From Flammulina velutipes (lineage: Eukaryota > Basidiomycota > Agaricomycetes > Agaricales > Physalacriaceae): a stretch of DNA of 64,000 nucleotides. The position numbers were made by a program, and so were the translations under genes. Each line of letters begins with the position of its first letter. The stretch's first letter is position 1. Location of the stretch: contig CM022371.1 of the NCBI GenBank assembly GCA_011800155.1, positions 310,001 through 374,000 on the forward strand, in the 5' to 3' direction. Below are positions 49,864-60,929 of this stretch, in pieces. The notes beneath the pieces were generated by a model. That model was not told the DNA's origin and made no database searches. It saw only the letters and a program-made list of their open reading frames with translations.

Positions 49864-51468
49864 TTACGTTATTAGTACGTTGGTGTAAGTACGGCCTTGA
49901 TCGTCCAAAGGCAAATCGTTGAAGGACATCACGGTCTTATTCTTCCCAGTGTAATCAATTGACACACTTTCTAACATGCGGACACCTTCCTTCAGGTTAC
50001 ATCTCCGAGACACAATCATCTCCACCAAGCAGTGGTCGACACTGAAGCCCCACCCATAACTGGCCTCCAGAACAAGCACCTTCAGAATCGGTGCTATAAC
50101 GGATGCCGTCGAGGCATTCAATGCCTTGATGACCTTCGAAGTATCATGGATACGCTCAAACCTGAGAGTCAAATAAGTGACACTAGGCATCTGATTGAGC
50201 GCTGATTCAAGCGCCACCACCTCGCTCTTGCCTCCAGATTTGATGGAAAGGTTTAGTTCAGTAACGCTATGGCTTGTTGATAGCAGTGGTGTCCTGCCGC
50301 TGGGGAAGACCATGTCAAGGGATAGAATACATCGAATGTGAAGGCGCGTTAGAGCTGGGGCGTTGATGCGACGGCACAGATCTCGAATCCCACCGGCCGT
50401 CCCCGATACGGAGAGATATCGCAAGCTTGGTAGGAGGTATTTTACCAGGTTACCTGTCGTTTGCGGAGCGGGTTGAGCTACGAAAATGGCAGATTTCAGG
50501 CGAGGAAGGTGCCTCAGAATTTGTAGGTTCTCTGAGTGCCACTGGTACTCGTTGGATTCCCAGCTGTAAGCTTTGATGTGACGGTATTGACGGAGATTCG
50601 GAGGAATCCCAAAGCACGCTAGCAAGGCGGGCTCCGTTAGACTGAGTATTCGCAAAATTGGGGCATTGAAATGGTTGAATAGGTGGCCGTATCGATTCAT
50701 GTCGTTTCTGGGGACCCGATCGTATACGTCCAGAGAAAGTGACACAAGGGAGCTGAACGGTCCCGGACACGCCTTGATGACGTCGAAGGCCTTGTAACAC
50801 AATGCGAAAGACACATGTTGCCATCGCTGACAAGTCATAAGAAGAGCAGTTATGCACCGGTTGGAAGTCAGGTCGACGACTTCCCAGTCGCTACATATAT
50901 GCACGGACAACTTCTTGTTACGTGACCGCGCCAGAAATGTGCTGAGAAGGAAGAACGAGGTGTCTGAATGATGCGGTTCATCGCGGAGCTGTAAAACGAC
51001 AGTAGTCCATAGAGAGCTTGTGGATAATGCAGCGCGTCTCCACCCCGAGGAGACTTTCGATAGTACCCAACCGGGAGCGGACTTGTTGAGGCTGTCAACC
51101 AACTTGTGGGTGCGACGGAGATTCGTTGGGGGTGGGCTTAAAAGCGCTAAGGCAGTGAAAATTTCCGACAGAATTTCTTGGGGTACGGTACGGATGGGAT
51201 GGAGTACAATAGAAAGGTCGGATATCAAAGCATCGTCATTTTCTTTCTCTTTGGTAAGGTCTACCAGTTGGGCCTGAAGTCCAGCGATTCTTTGGGCCAT
51301 TGCTTTAGAATGTTGCCTGGTTGACTGTAGCATAGCGAAGAGCTCCTCCCGTTCTTGGGAATGCGGATAAGCGTTGCTGTTTCGGAGAGCCGCGAGTCGT
51401 GAGGTCTCTGCCTTTGAAAGCTTTGAGGAACGAAAGGTTGAAGCATCAAATACACAATCGTACACCAT
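49864..51468 (-). CDS. Coiled-coil F-box/LRR protein
   Basis: A single frame of 534 residues. Residues 22-75 form a coiled coil (SKAETSRLAALRNS, EREELFAMLQSTRQHSKAMAQRIAGLQAQLVDL). The F-box-like segment is LSIVLHPIRTVPQEILSEIFTALAL with SAPGWVLSKVSSGWRRAALSTSSLW. Then come leucine-rich strands (LVSLSLDVYDRV, LRILSLTEPALLA, LRYLSVSGTAGG, LTRLHIRCILSLD) and a conserved tail (SVSIDYTGKNKTVMSFN). It would act as the substrate adaptor of an SCF ubiquitin ligase; the target is unknown. A likely 5'-UTR intron (GTACGTAG...CTCTCAG) ends directly before the ATG at 51468, as in the paralogue at 17823. The pseudogene at 42050-43325 is its broken, inverted copy. Confidence 0.8.
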   Translation of the reverse strand: MVYDCVFDASTFRSSKLSKAETSRLAALRNSNAYPHSQEREELFAMLQSTRQHSKAMAQRIAGLQAQLVDLTKEKENDDALISDLSIVLHPIRTVPQEILSEIFTALALLSPPPTNLRRTHKLVDSLNKSAPGWVLSKVSSGWRRAALSTSSLWTTVVLQLRDEPHHSDTSFFLLSTFLARSRNKKLSVHICSDWEVVDLTSNRCITALLMTCQRWQHVSFALCYKAFDVIKACPGPFSSLVSLSLDVYDRVPRNDMNRYGHLFNHFNAPILRILSLTEPALLACFGIPPNLRQYRHIKAYSWESNEYQWHSENLQILRHLPRLKSAIFVAQPAPQTTGNLVKYLLPSLRYLSVSGTAGGIRDLCRRINAPALTRLHIRCILSLDMVFPSGRTPLLSTSHSVTELNLSIKSGGKSEVVALESALNQMPSVTYLTLRFERIHDTSKVIKALNASTASVIAPILKVLVLEASYGWGFSVDHCLVEMIVSRRCNLKEGVRMLESVSIDYTGKNKTVMSFNDLPLDDQGRTYTNVLIT

Positions 51469-51843
51469 ACTGAGAGGTTTTAAGAGACAGAGGCGTAAAG
51501 ACCAAAAATCTACGTACCTTTGGAGAAGAGTTGATGGTGGTAGGAGTGAAAGGAATATCTTTCATCTCATTTGGGCAATAAAGGTAACACGTGGGCCCGG
51601 GGGCGCCTGACGTCCTCCAGCCTCAGCATTGTTGAAGCAACCCCGTAAAAGCAGGCAGCGATCGACCCATCAATACGAAAAATAGAATGACTTCGCAAAA
51701 GGCTTCAAACATGATAGAGAACCAGTTAGGCAGCATAATCGTACCATGTAAGTCCTTATACTTACTTTGAATCGTTCAGAACCCTTTTTGGGACAAAATT
51801 ATGCGTTCCATATCTGATTGACAAGACTGAGCCACACTGCCAG
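51469..51843. other. Intergenic, F-box gene promoter
   Basis: 5' leader and promoter of the 49864-51468 gene; nothing else recognised. Confidence 0.35.
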
Positions 51844-53377
51844 TCACTCTGTCTCCGTCTCCTTCTCCGCCTTCGCCTCCTCCTTGGTCGTTACTGAAAT
51901 ATGCTGAAGAACGTCAACAAACCAACGACTTACAGGCCGAAAGATACTCACCGTGAACCTGAAATCACCGCCTCGAGACCGCGAGATTGACTCTGCAATA
52001 TCATCGTCCAACACAATGCTCGCACTTCGGGTCCAAAGCAAGACTGCCTTGAGTTCTGGTGCAACATAGCTGTCCTGGGTCACCCTCAGCACTTCACACA
52101 GGGTAGTAGTGTCCCCAACGTCCCCCTTCAGCCTAAGTTCCAGACACCTAAGACGTGGAATCTCAGCGCAAAATCTTCGGAGTGCCTCGCCAATCTCGCC
52201 GTACACCATCTGCATATCCAAGACGACGCCAACGATCTCCGGCGAGTGAGAGGCAAACAGACAAGGCTCGTTGAGGGGAGCATCAAGGTCGACAACTTCT
52301 TCGATGTGGCTGTTTGACTCCAAGGATAACACCTTCAGCGATGGAACATGCAGGATACGCGTAAGGCCGCGTATAGCGTTTGCATCGCCGTGTATGATCA
52401 ACGTGATGAGACAAGGGAGCTCCACAGGTTCAAAGTTCGGCGACGTGTTCCCGACGTGAAGGTTAAGGTATTCGAGAGACGCGAAGTAGCCGCGTTTGAG
52501 CATCACAAGGTTGAGCAAGTGAGTTTCGAGATTGTGTTGCTTTTGGAGATGTGTGTATTTATGAAGTTTCCCTCCAAGGAAGAGATGAAGGATCGCGGCG
52601 GGCTGGTCAGTGGTAATTGCGCCTAGGACGGGAGCGTCGGGATAGTCACTTTCTGTCGGGTATCCTTGATCAGAGTCGAAGTAGTCTCCAAAAGTGACGG
52701 AAAGGTATTCGAGATTGACGATGCAGCAGCCCCCAGGGATCAGAGATTTGTAGTGTATAAGAGGGATTGCGATGTCTGCGCGCCTCCATCGATCTGAGGA
52801 CAAATTTCTTAGGTGAATAAGAGCGTCGTTGTGTTTTCGAAGGGATTCATCCTTGCCAGTGATGGTAACGGAAATCGTATAGTCTTCAGAACGAGCAAGG
52901 AATGTGGTGAGGGAGTCGATGACAGTCGCAGGGTTGGAATTCGTATACGCGTCGAATGGGAGTACTACGTGTACCCAGAGCACGACAGATGATAGCGCGG
53001 CGCTCCTCCAGCGGGAAGAAACTTGCGAAAGAGTCCACGCAGGATGCATCGCGTCAAGACTATCCATCGTGAGCGCACTAAGAGCAGCAGCAGTACATAT
53101 TTCGCATAGCAACTCCTGTGGCAGTGTTCTGGCGTCGTCTCCCGACACGTCGATTTGCTCCTTGTCTTCTGTAGAGCGTTCTAAAAGCTGTCTAGATGTA
53201 CACATAATGGCGGCTGGTTCTTGCTTACCGTCAAACGGATGATCGTTTGTCTTTGTGATTGGCATTTCCTGCTCAACTGCGAGCGCAGACAAGGCTCGCG
53301 CTGGTGCGATGAGTTTATATCGGACATAGTTCATGGAATATAAACGTACCTGCAACTCGGGAGGGATACGACGTCAT
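51844..53377 (-). CDS. F-box/LRR protein (second subfamily)
   Basis: Start placed at 53377 (MTSYPSRVA), with intron 53277-53349 joining to VEQEMPITKTNDHPFD. A 48-nt in-frame intron probably follows (53181-53228), giving ...DERSTEDKEQIDVSGDD. The F-box-like part is RTLPQELLCEICTAAAL, then HPAWTLSQVSSRWRSAALSSVVLWV. Leucine-rich strands follow (LEYLSVTFGDYF, LEYLNLHVGNTS, LITLIIHGDAN, LKVLSLESNS, LRCLELRLKGD). Near the C-terminus a 48-nt in-frame segment at 51904-51951 also looks like an intron, after which the protein ends in an Glu/Lys-rich tail. About 480 residues. A degraded copy of its first exons and promoter lies at 63460-63815. Role as for other F-box proteins; substrate unknown. Confidence 0.75.
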
Positions 53378-53699
53378 GGTAAGAGAGAAAGAGCAGCCGC
53401 GATATTGACTATTGTTTGTCCGAGTGGGCGCCATGCTGAAGAGAAATAGATCAAATCATCTGGTCTTTGGCCTTACGTTTAGCTACGTATAATGCAAATG
53501 CCAATTCAAATTGGATCCATCAATATTGGCCAGTCAGGGAAATCTTAGTGGCGTATGCCTTCGTGATCTTCGGGAAAAGGTAATTCGAATCAGTGGCGCT
53601 CTCAAAAGAATGTTTGAGAGTAAATCATTCAGATGGATTTGCTTTTGACCTCTTAGTACACATAAACATAATCGACTATATGTGATCTGCGCCAAATGG
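53378..53699. other. Promoter region of the F-box gene, duplicated elsewhere
   Basis: Includes blocks (CCCTGACTGGCCAATATTGATG and TGGCGCCCACTCGGACAAACAA) that recur at 63500-63670 near the window's end. Confidence 0.5.
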
Positions 53700-54560
53700 C
53701 TAAACTTCAAGTTTACACTTTACTACAAATACCATGTATATCCTTGGGCGGAGTGTTGCTTCAATGACCGTGTTTATACACTTCATATATATATTAGTCT
53801 CAAGCAGAAAAGAAGACAGATGGGAACACTCACTACGCCTATGGGCCCGAGCAACACCCGAGGAACTTCCTATGAACGTCGCTGTTTCGACAGGGAATAG
53901 GTCTGTGGATCTAATGGATCCATAGTCGCGACTCGACTTCTTAACAGGCCCAAAGATGCTCATCGGCGCCCATCGGGTGACGTTAACCATCACTTGTTCT
54001 GAGCCCCGGGCGTGATGATGGACGTGAGGAGGTGGGTACTTGCTTTTCTCACGATAACCCGCATGTTTGACGCCCACATCAGATGGTTTAATGCTCGAAG
54101 CATGGGGTATGGTGTGGCGCGGACGAGAGGAATGACTGTCGGCCACTCGGGATTTGGCTGAATGGTGGTGATGACGATGGTGACTCGGATGGGCACCTCC
54201 CTTTGAGGAAGAGTGAGTGGAAGATGACTGGTGCAAGGTCAAGTCGCATCCAGTAGTAGAAGATCTATTCTGCTGGGAGACGCTATCCTTGGGGGCAATA
54301 GTGGCGGTGGATGGAACTTTCTCCTTGTGAAGCAACAACCCGTGACGAGTAGTAAAGCTTGCCCCACACGAACGGCTGGGCTCTCGGGCAGCGTGCGTAC
54401 CAGCCCAAAGTATGACAGCCTTTTCAGCACTAGACCGGGTGTAGCTGCCATCCACAGGCTGTGGCGCACTCCCAACAGAATGAACGGATCCATTGGGGAG
54501 AACGACGCTAAGGTGATTTGCGCTACCCGGAGGCTGATATACAACGGTGCAGGTATTCAT
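53700..54560 (-). CDS. His/Ser-rich hypothetical protein
   Basis: Open frame of 286 residues starting at 54560. A low-complexity middle is rich in Ser and His (SSSTHSSSKGGAHPSHHRHHHHS, PPPHVHHHARG), flanked by basic and Ser-rich stretches (KKSSRDYGSIRSTD). There is no signal peptide, membrane segment or known domain. The last 50 residues may be read-through into an intron or 3' region, because they lose the biased composition. The His cluster could bind metal, but nothing else supports that. It may be a real disordered protein or a chance frame. Confidence 0.4.
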   Translation of the reverse strand: MNTCTVVYQPPGSANHLSVVLPNGSVHSVGSAPQPVDGSYTRSSAEKAVILWAGTHAAREPSRSCGASFTTRHGLLLHKEKVPSTATIAPKDSVSQQNRSSTTGCDLTLHQSSSTHSSSKGGAHPSHHRHHHHSAKSRVADSHSSRPRHTIPHASSIKPSDVGVKHAGYREKSKYPPPHVHHHARGSEQVMVNVTRWAPMSIFGPVKKSSRDYGSIRSTDLFPVETATFIGSSSGVARAHRRSECSHLSSFLLETNIYMKCINTVIEATLRPRIYMVFVVKCKLEV

Positions 54561-55351
54561 CGCGCTCTGGAGGAACTCTCTGGGGTGGAAGAAGATGATA
54601 TGTAGCTTCCTGGGCTCTTCTTAAATAAAGCCTCAATGGTGAGAAGGTCCTGTCAGAAATAAATAGGGATGATATTATCACCATCAGAAGAAGAAGAAGT
54701 TGCGAACAGCCCCGTCCAGATAACACCACTACTATTCATGCATTTCACGGTTCAGTGTGGCGTACCCTAAGATTGATTGATAAATCTTCGATAGCTCTGC
54801 TCTGCGCTATATTACATCCAATAGAAGTCGAAAATCTCAGAATTTGTTAGTATATCTCGTGAAGCACCTGCCAATGAGCCATTGTGTGGACGTACCTGAT
54901 TGCTTTTGGGCAAAACTCGGGAATCCCAAGAAACTTGCATCAAAGCGTGTAGGCGGCGACCTTAGAGGCTGTGATGATTGCTGTACCACGGGCTATAGTT
55001 GATGAAAAACATCTGTTATAAACGCCACGGGATCTTATCTTATCTCAAATTACTTGGCCACATTCGGTAGCCTGATGATCGACGCATGACACAACTCTCT
55101 TCTTGTCTTCAGTCAGGTATACCGAACCAATGTCCTTGGGTTTACGCACCAACTCAAATTCCCTTTGTCTGTGACAGTATATTGTGGCGCTCCGCAAGAT
55201 GCCGGAGCACGTGCTGGTCACTAGGGCTGCGGTGGCCGATCACACCGAGCAGTCAATCCTTGTCTTTCTCTCTCATCGTCGTCGTCGTCCTCTGGCAGGC
55301 CTTTCATTCTTTCTTTCAACAACTCCGTCTTTTTCATTCTCAAGTTCAACT
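54561..55351. other. Intergenic, nothing recognised
   Basis: About 790 bp without coding character. The right end is the promoter of the Cys-rich gene. Confidence 0.4.
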
Positions 55352-56002
55352 ATGTTTGCTATCCTGTCACTCATTCTCCTTGCTGGCCAAGGTAAGCCCA
55401 AAACTTACTTGCACAAATGAAAGTTGACTTTACAATAACAACAGCGTTGGCTCTCAACGTTACGTTAGGAACCCAAGTCATTGAAGCTCGGGAAATGGTC
55501 AACTTTACGCCACAGGGCCCTATTGCAGTGGTGCGCTGCAAATGTATTTTGACTCCAACCAGAATTAACGCTAGATACAGTGCGCACAGGACTGTAGTCT
55601 CGCGCAGACTGCTATCGAAGCGTGTGGGACGAACGACAGCTGCCTATGCTCGAATGACACCGCCGCACTTTTGTTGACCTGCCAGCAATGCATGTTTACT
55701 GGTCTCATCGCCGCAAACCAAAAGATGCCGGATATCCGTGCTGGCAGTCAGCCACTCTTGGGTGGTACGTCTTCGCAAGAATTCCTCTTTATTCTGTCTC
55801 TAAGCAGGACCATATAGCATACGCAGCGGCATGCGCGGCACAGGCTAATGTCACCTTCACGGCACCTCAAACTGCGCTCGCACTTCCCGCCTTCTGGGAT
55901 GGTCCCACTGGAATTGCTGTCCCAATCGGAGCACTGGTCGTCATCGTCGGTGCTGGTGGAATGATGGGCTTTGGTTTCATCTACATGCTCAGCAACATGT
56001 GA
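55352..56002 (+). CDS. Small Cys-rich secreted protein with C-terminal membrane anchor
   Basis: Four exons (55352-55391, 55445-55530, 55590-55764, 55818-56002) give 161 residues. A signal peptide (MFAILSLILLAGQALALN) precedes a Cys-rich part: seven Cys in the order DC, EAC, SC, LC, LTC, QQC and AAAC. The last Cys lies in AYAAACAAQANVTF, a spacing loosely like CFEM-type extracellular domains, though one Cys short of eight. A Pro/Ala stretch leads to one C-terminal hydrophobic segment (GIAVPIGALVVIVGAGGMMGFGFIYML), so the protein is anchored or has a GPI-like tail. N-glycosylation sites (NVT, NDT) agree with a surface location. No family is firmly recognised. Confidence 0.6.
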
Positions 56003-56587
56003 GGTGGGTTGGTTGGTTCGTTGACTAGTTTTGAACTTGGAAGTTTGATCATGATGCGTGTATTGGGCACTGGTGCCTTACTTTTACACAAATGATAAAT
56101 ATCTGCTCCAGTTTGCCCTAGGTTTGCACGCGTCGCGAGGAATGCGTACGTGGAATCTGATTCATCATTCCAACAGCAAACGAACATTGAAAACTGTCAA
56201 GCCGTGCGACAATCGGTGGCGCCGTGATGGTTCATCGCATCAATATTCCACATATGGTCAAAACATCGCTCTCACCGACGTTCGCATAGTCAGTGCGGTA
56301 AGATTGATCTAATATTTGCATGCCCTGGTCGTAAACCCGAGTTTTGGAAGCTTCGTTTAGGTCACAGGCCTCAATCCTACCCGACTTGGGATTTACGGTT
56401 CCTCTTCACGACAAGTGGACAGTACATTTTCGCTTCTCGTTCTCCTGCATACCACATGCCCTTTCGTCCGTTTGTCGGTACGTCGCAACAAGCCTGGGAT
56501 TCTTTTACGACAACAGGAGGGGCTTCGCACTATAAAAGACCTCACATCACCTCCTAGCTCCTCAGCAAGTCGCGCTGCCCCTCGAGC
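56003..56587. other. Intergenic, promoter of PKD gene
   Basis: No ORF or RNA gene supported; the right end holds the TATA box of the next gene. Confidence 0.4.
56531..56538 (+). promoter_or_regulatory. TATA box of PKD-domain gene
   Basis: TATAAAAG lies 50 bp upstream of the ATG at 56588. Confidence 0.55.
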
Positions 56588-59038
56588 ATGATGCGCTTTA
56601 CACTCTCTGGTTTCACACTAGTCCTTCATTTCTTTGTCTATGTTGTCCTTGGTCAGATCACTGCCGTCCCATATGATCCCTCTCCTTTTGCCACCATTGG
56701 ATATATTACTGGGTTCTTATCTCTTCCTACTAGCCCGTATTGTGTGCTTGCTAACAATTTCCCAGCGCCACACTGAACGACCCATCCGACGTCTTATCCG
56801 GTGGCACCCTCACTCTCGGCGACGTCGAGATCATCATCCCGCGCAACCTCCTCGTCAACACACCATCACTGACTGCCGTAGCATGGGGCGAGGTTTTTAC
56901 ACCCGAAGGTACCTTGAATCTCCCTCTCTGGCCTGAAATCAGTTGGGAGGCATCGGTAAATCTCTCTTCGTTGTTGAACCCAATACATGAACTAATCAAC
57001 CTATGAAGATCTTCGCAAACTACATCAATGGCCAACCCGTCGCAGGTGTCGTGTACATCTTCCAAGAGCTCGGCCACCTCAGCGAGGGATTCATCACTGC
57101 CATTGACTACGAAAAAGGCGAGATGAGAATGAATGGTGTGTTCGGGGACTTGACGACGGGACAGAGGATGGTCATCAACGATCCTGGTATGCCTTCTTCA
57201 TTTCATAGTCCCTGTATTGGTTGGTTGATGTTTGATATTATTACAGTTGGTCGCTACGGCCAGGTACATGGCGATTGGCCATTGTGGACGGCGGACACAG
57301 ACAACCCCTCCATTGCAGCATCAACTGGATTCCCTGTGTGTCTCCCGCGTGTCGATCCCGCTGTTGCTCTCGATCCCTTGTGCCCCGACTATAACCGACC
57401 CTCGGACTCTGCAGGAAGGCCTATCACGGAGTTGTGAGTCTCGTCTCCTCCTTATTCTCTTCTCTATCTAACTCTTTCCAGCACGTTCGAAGCCCCACCC
57501 GTGCAAGCTGGCCGACCTGACCCGAACCTATTTGTCCCTCTAAAAGTTGGCGACTTCCTCATTTACAGTGGGACAGTGGTCCCCGATGCCAATGGAGATC
57601 GTCTAATAGCTGCCTACACTATCGATGCCAACCTAGGCATCTATACGACCCCTGGGACGCAGTAAGTTCCAACTCGACCATTATGACTTGTATGACAGGT
57701 AACCTGACAATGAATCCACAGACCAGCCTACCTCCGCATATCAGCCCTCCAAGCTGGCATAGATGGTAACCCTGCCGGAGAAATCGCCCAAACCCGTGTT
57801 GAAGGCTACAGCACTGACCAGACCGTCACCATTCAGATATTCGTCGTCAACGTCGACCCCTGTACTGGCGAGACTTCCGAGCGTCAATGGGGAACAACCG
57901 TACCCCGCGCGAACGGCCGAAAGGGCCAATGGCGCTTCCGTGTCGATGGAGACGTCGGTGGTCTCCCGCCGTACACTCGCGAAGTTGGCGCGCGCATTTC
58001 CCGTGGAGCTATCGCCACCCCCAACAGCATCCTCGCCGGCCAGTTCATCTCACCCTACCCCCCAGATGGCTATGTCTGGCCCGAACTCGACGTCTTTGGC
58101 CGTCCTCAGATCCCACATGAGTTCAACCTACTGAATCACCTAGCGAATGGATACGGGCCGTGGCTCGGCGGTATCCCAGGTGTACCACGACTGGAAACAG
58201 GCCCAATAGTGGGTCAGTTGAACCCTTGGCCAGGTGAGCCTCTTCTTTCCCTATAGATATAGTTTCTAACAGATGATCGGCAGGTGTTGGTAACCCAGGA
58301 ATCGTCAACTGTCCCGTCGTCGATCCTCTCGTACCCGTCGCAAATGCTGGCCCAGATATCACTGTTGTGTCCGGTCAGACTGTCCCACTTCTCGGAGGGG
58401 TAAGCAACACGAACTTGACCCGTAAGTCCTGGGTTATTGTCCCCCGACTCCTTCGTATGATAACGTTTGTTTAGTTGATGATGTTACGTTCGCCTGGTCC
58501 CAAACTGCAGGAAGCAGCGTCAGCATAACGGGCGCGGACTCTCACAATGCCTCGTTCATCGCGCCTGCGGTGGCCACAGTATCCCTCCTTCAGTTCAAAT
58601 TGGATGCCTCCAGCGCCGCTGGGTCAACAAGTGACAGCGTCGCTATTACCGTCAACCCTTCTGCTGCAGTTGACGCGGTGCGTGCTTCCCAAGCCCAACC
58701 AGACAAAAGCACGACTAAATTCGAATACAGATCACACTTGAAGAGGTATCTTGGAAAAGCGGAAGAGGATCTGGTCAATTGACTGTCACTGCATCTACCA
58801 ACTCGCTTGCTTCGACACTATTCATGTCTGTAAGTGGTCTATAAACATCTTTCTACTCATCACGTTACTCACTTCCGTGCCACCCAAGGCTGCCAACCCC
58901 GCCATCGACAGAATCGCCATGTCCTCTTTGGGTGGAGGCAGGTTCTCAATAGTTGTTGCTATCAGACCAGCTCCTCTGTCCGTGACGGTCTCGTCCAGTC
59001 TCGGTGCTTCGGTCACTACATCCAACATCGATGATTAA
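56588..59038 (+). CDS. Secreted protein with PKD/Ig-like domain
   Basis: Ten exons (56588-56712, 56766-56955, 57009-57186, 57247-57433, 57482-57661, 57722-58233, 58284-58421, 58475-58677, 58731-58829, 58889-59038) give 653 residues with every phase closed. A signal peptide (MMRFTLSGFTLVLHFFVYVVLGQ) precedes a large N-terminal region of beta-rich character (GGTLTLGDVEIIIPRNLLVNTP; LIYSGTVVP). The last part holds a PKD/REJ-like Ig fold (VANAGPDITVVSGQTVPLLGG, TFAWSQTAGSSVSITGADS), then a final strand-rich segment. The protein should be exported and may bind polymers or proteins, as PKD domains do, but no catalytic motif is seen. A TATA box lies 50 bp upstream of the ATG. Several junctions use weak donors (GTTCTT at 56713), so individual exon ends may shift by a few bases. 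Confidence 0.75.
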
Positions 59039-59084
59039 TTTCATCTCGTCCAATCTCTTTATTATCACCTATGTATCACAACAT

Positions 59085-60757
59085 TCAAAAGTCAATCTTT
59101 CTTGCCACCTCATCTCCAAGTCCCCGAATCTCGTCAAGACTTGAGTACCCGATCAATCCCAGAGTCGTATCCACGTCAGCCATAAGATGTTTGATGACCT
59201 GCTCAACTCCTGCCTGGCCCGCTACGATGGATGCATACAAATATGCTCGACCCACTGTGTATACGTCAGATTCAAATCTTCTCGACATTGAGGAGAACTC
59301 ACGCAAGACACCTTGAGCTCCAAGAGCAATGGCCTTGATAATATCACTGCCCGTCCGTATCCCAGAGTCATATAAAACAGTAAACCTTCCCGCAGTCTGT
59401 GCCTCCTTGATCTTGACGGACTGCATGATATCTACAAGTGCGTACAAGGCAGGGATCGCGCCGTCCACCTGTCTACCACCTAAAATCACGAAATCAATCC
59501 AATCCATAACCGTTGTTCCCATTACTTACCATGATTCGAAACAACCAGCCCATCCATCCCAAACTCTAAAGCCTTCTCCGCATCCTATCCCAAACCAGTC
59601 AGCCACAAGTAAAATAACGAGACGAAACTCTTCACCTTCGCCGTCTGAATCCCCTTCAACACAATCGGTCCATCCCAATTATCCCGCAAAAACTGCAGCT
59701 CCTCCCAAGACCTATACCTCCCAGAGCACACCTCATTTATCCACCCCATCCCAAGCCGCATTTCCTCCATCTGCGCAGGATCCCCAGCCAACAACAGCTC
59801 ATCCTTCTTCTTATACTCCTGCGGAAACTCGGGTCGGTTCTTCAACACAGGTTCCGATCCCATCTTAGCCATAAACACAGGATCTGACCGGCCCACCTCC
59901 ATCCCTACACCATGTGCAAGTGGGGAGAACACTAAATCCCAGTCAGAACGAGGAAGGGCTAGGCAAGGAAAGAAACACACCAGCATTGATATCGTGCGCG
60001 CGCCATCCCATTGCGAAATTGTCCAAAGTGACTACCAGCGCAGAATACCCCAGTGCTTTAGCCCGCTTCAACAACGAAAGGGTGATTTCAGGTGATTTCG
60101 GCCTGTCATTTCTCATTGATTTTCTTTCCTGGAGGGTAGTATATTGAATGGACCTACCAGTACAGTTGGAAGAATCGGGTCCCGTCCCCGTTCGCCTCAG
60201 CGATATCATCCAAGCTACGTGAAGCCACCGAGCTCAAAGTGAAGGGAACGCCAAGTTCCTTACCGGCCCGGGCGGGCGCTAATTCACCTTCCTCAGTAAA
60301 GAGGGCTTGCGCACCGATAGGCCCTAGAATTAGCGGGGAGGGGTATCGCACGCCAAAGATCGTAGCCTTTGGAAATCAGTGATAGTTTCCCGCACGTAAA
60401 GCGTCAGGGATTGACCTCCAAGTTGCGGACGTTTGTATCCACCATCATTCGGGGTATTAGCCTGTACCGACGAAAAGCTTCGATGTTCCCGTCGAACGTA
60501 GATCCCGTTCCAGCGTTCCCTTGCGCGAAGGTAAAGCAGCCTAAGGGAACATCTAAGCTCAGCTTGCCATTCATAGCGTGAAGATACTCACTGGGGTAAT
60601 CTTTCAACTTTTCTTTGGCTTTCTCCTCGATCTCTGACATGATCACAGTTCCCAAAGGCTGAGGTGGCTTTCTTGATTTGAACAAGGGAGGGAGAAATTC
60701 ATTCCATTTCACAGCCTGTTGGGGTGCGTTCGCACCAACGAAGAGTTCATGGGACAT
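59085..60757 (-). CDS. FMN-dependent alpha-hydroxy-acid dehydrogenase
   Basis: Seven exons (60757-60416, 60366-60158, 60102-59981, 59931-59636, 59584-59530, 59479-59303, 59254-59085) give 456 residues. Marks of the lactate oxidase/lactate 2-monooxygenase family: N-terminal [86 protein letters not shown] (the His of SNHGGRQ is the catalytic base), DSGIRTG and KAIALGAQGVLLGRAYLY. The hydroxy acid is oxidised to the keto acid with electrons through FMN. No heme domain or mitochondrial signal is seen, so a cytosolic or peroxisomal enzyme is likely; the exact substrate is open. It is convergent with the PKD gene (46 bp between stops). The intron at 59255-59302 is 48 nt and in-frame. Confidence 0.9.
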
Positions 60758-60929
60758 GGTGGTAGCGGTCTGAAAGTACCAGGTTCCGGGTCATGTGCTT
60801 CGAATCATGTTATCGCCATCGGTCGTATGTAGTAGAACCACCGACTCAATCCAGCATCAACTTCGAGAATCTAGATAGTGATTAGATGACGCGCTATGCG
60901 TTTACATGTGGATTAATATGGCTCTAGTC

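Noticed and set aside
53682..53925. Short plus-strand frames at the end of the His/Ser-rich gene
   Set aside because: Shadows of the minus-strand frame without independent support.
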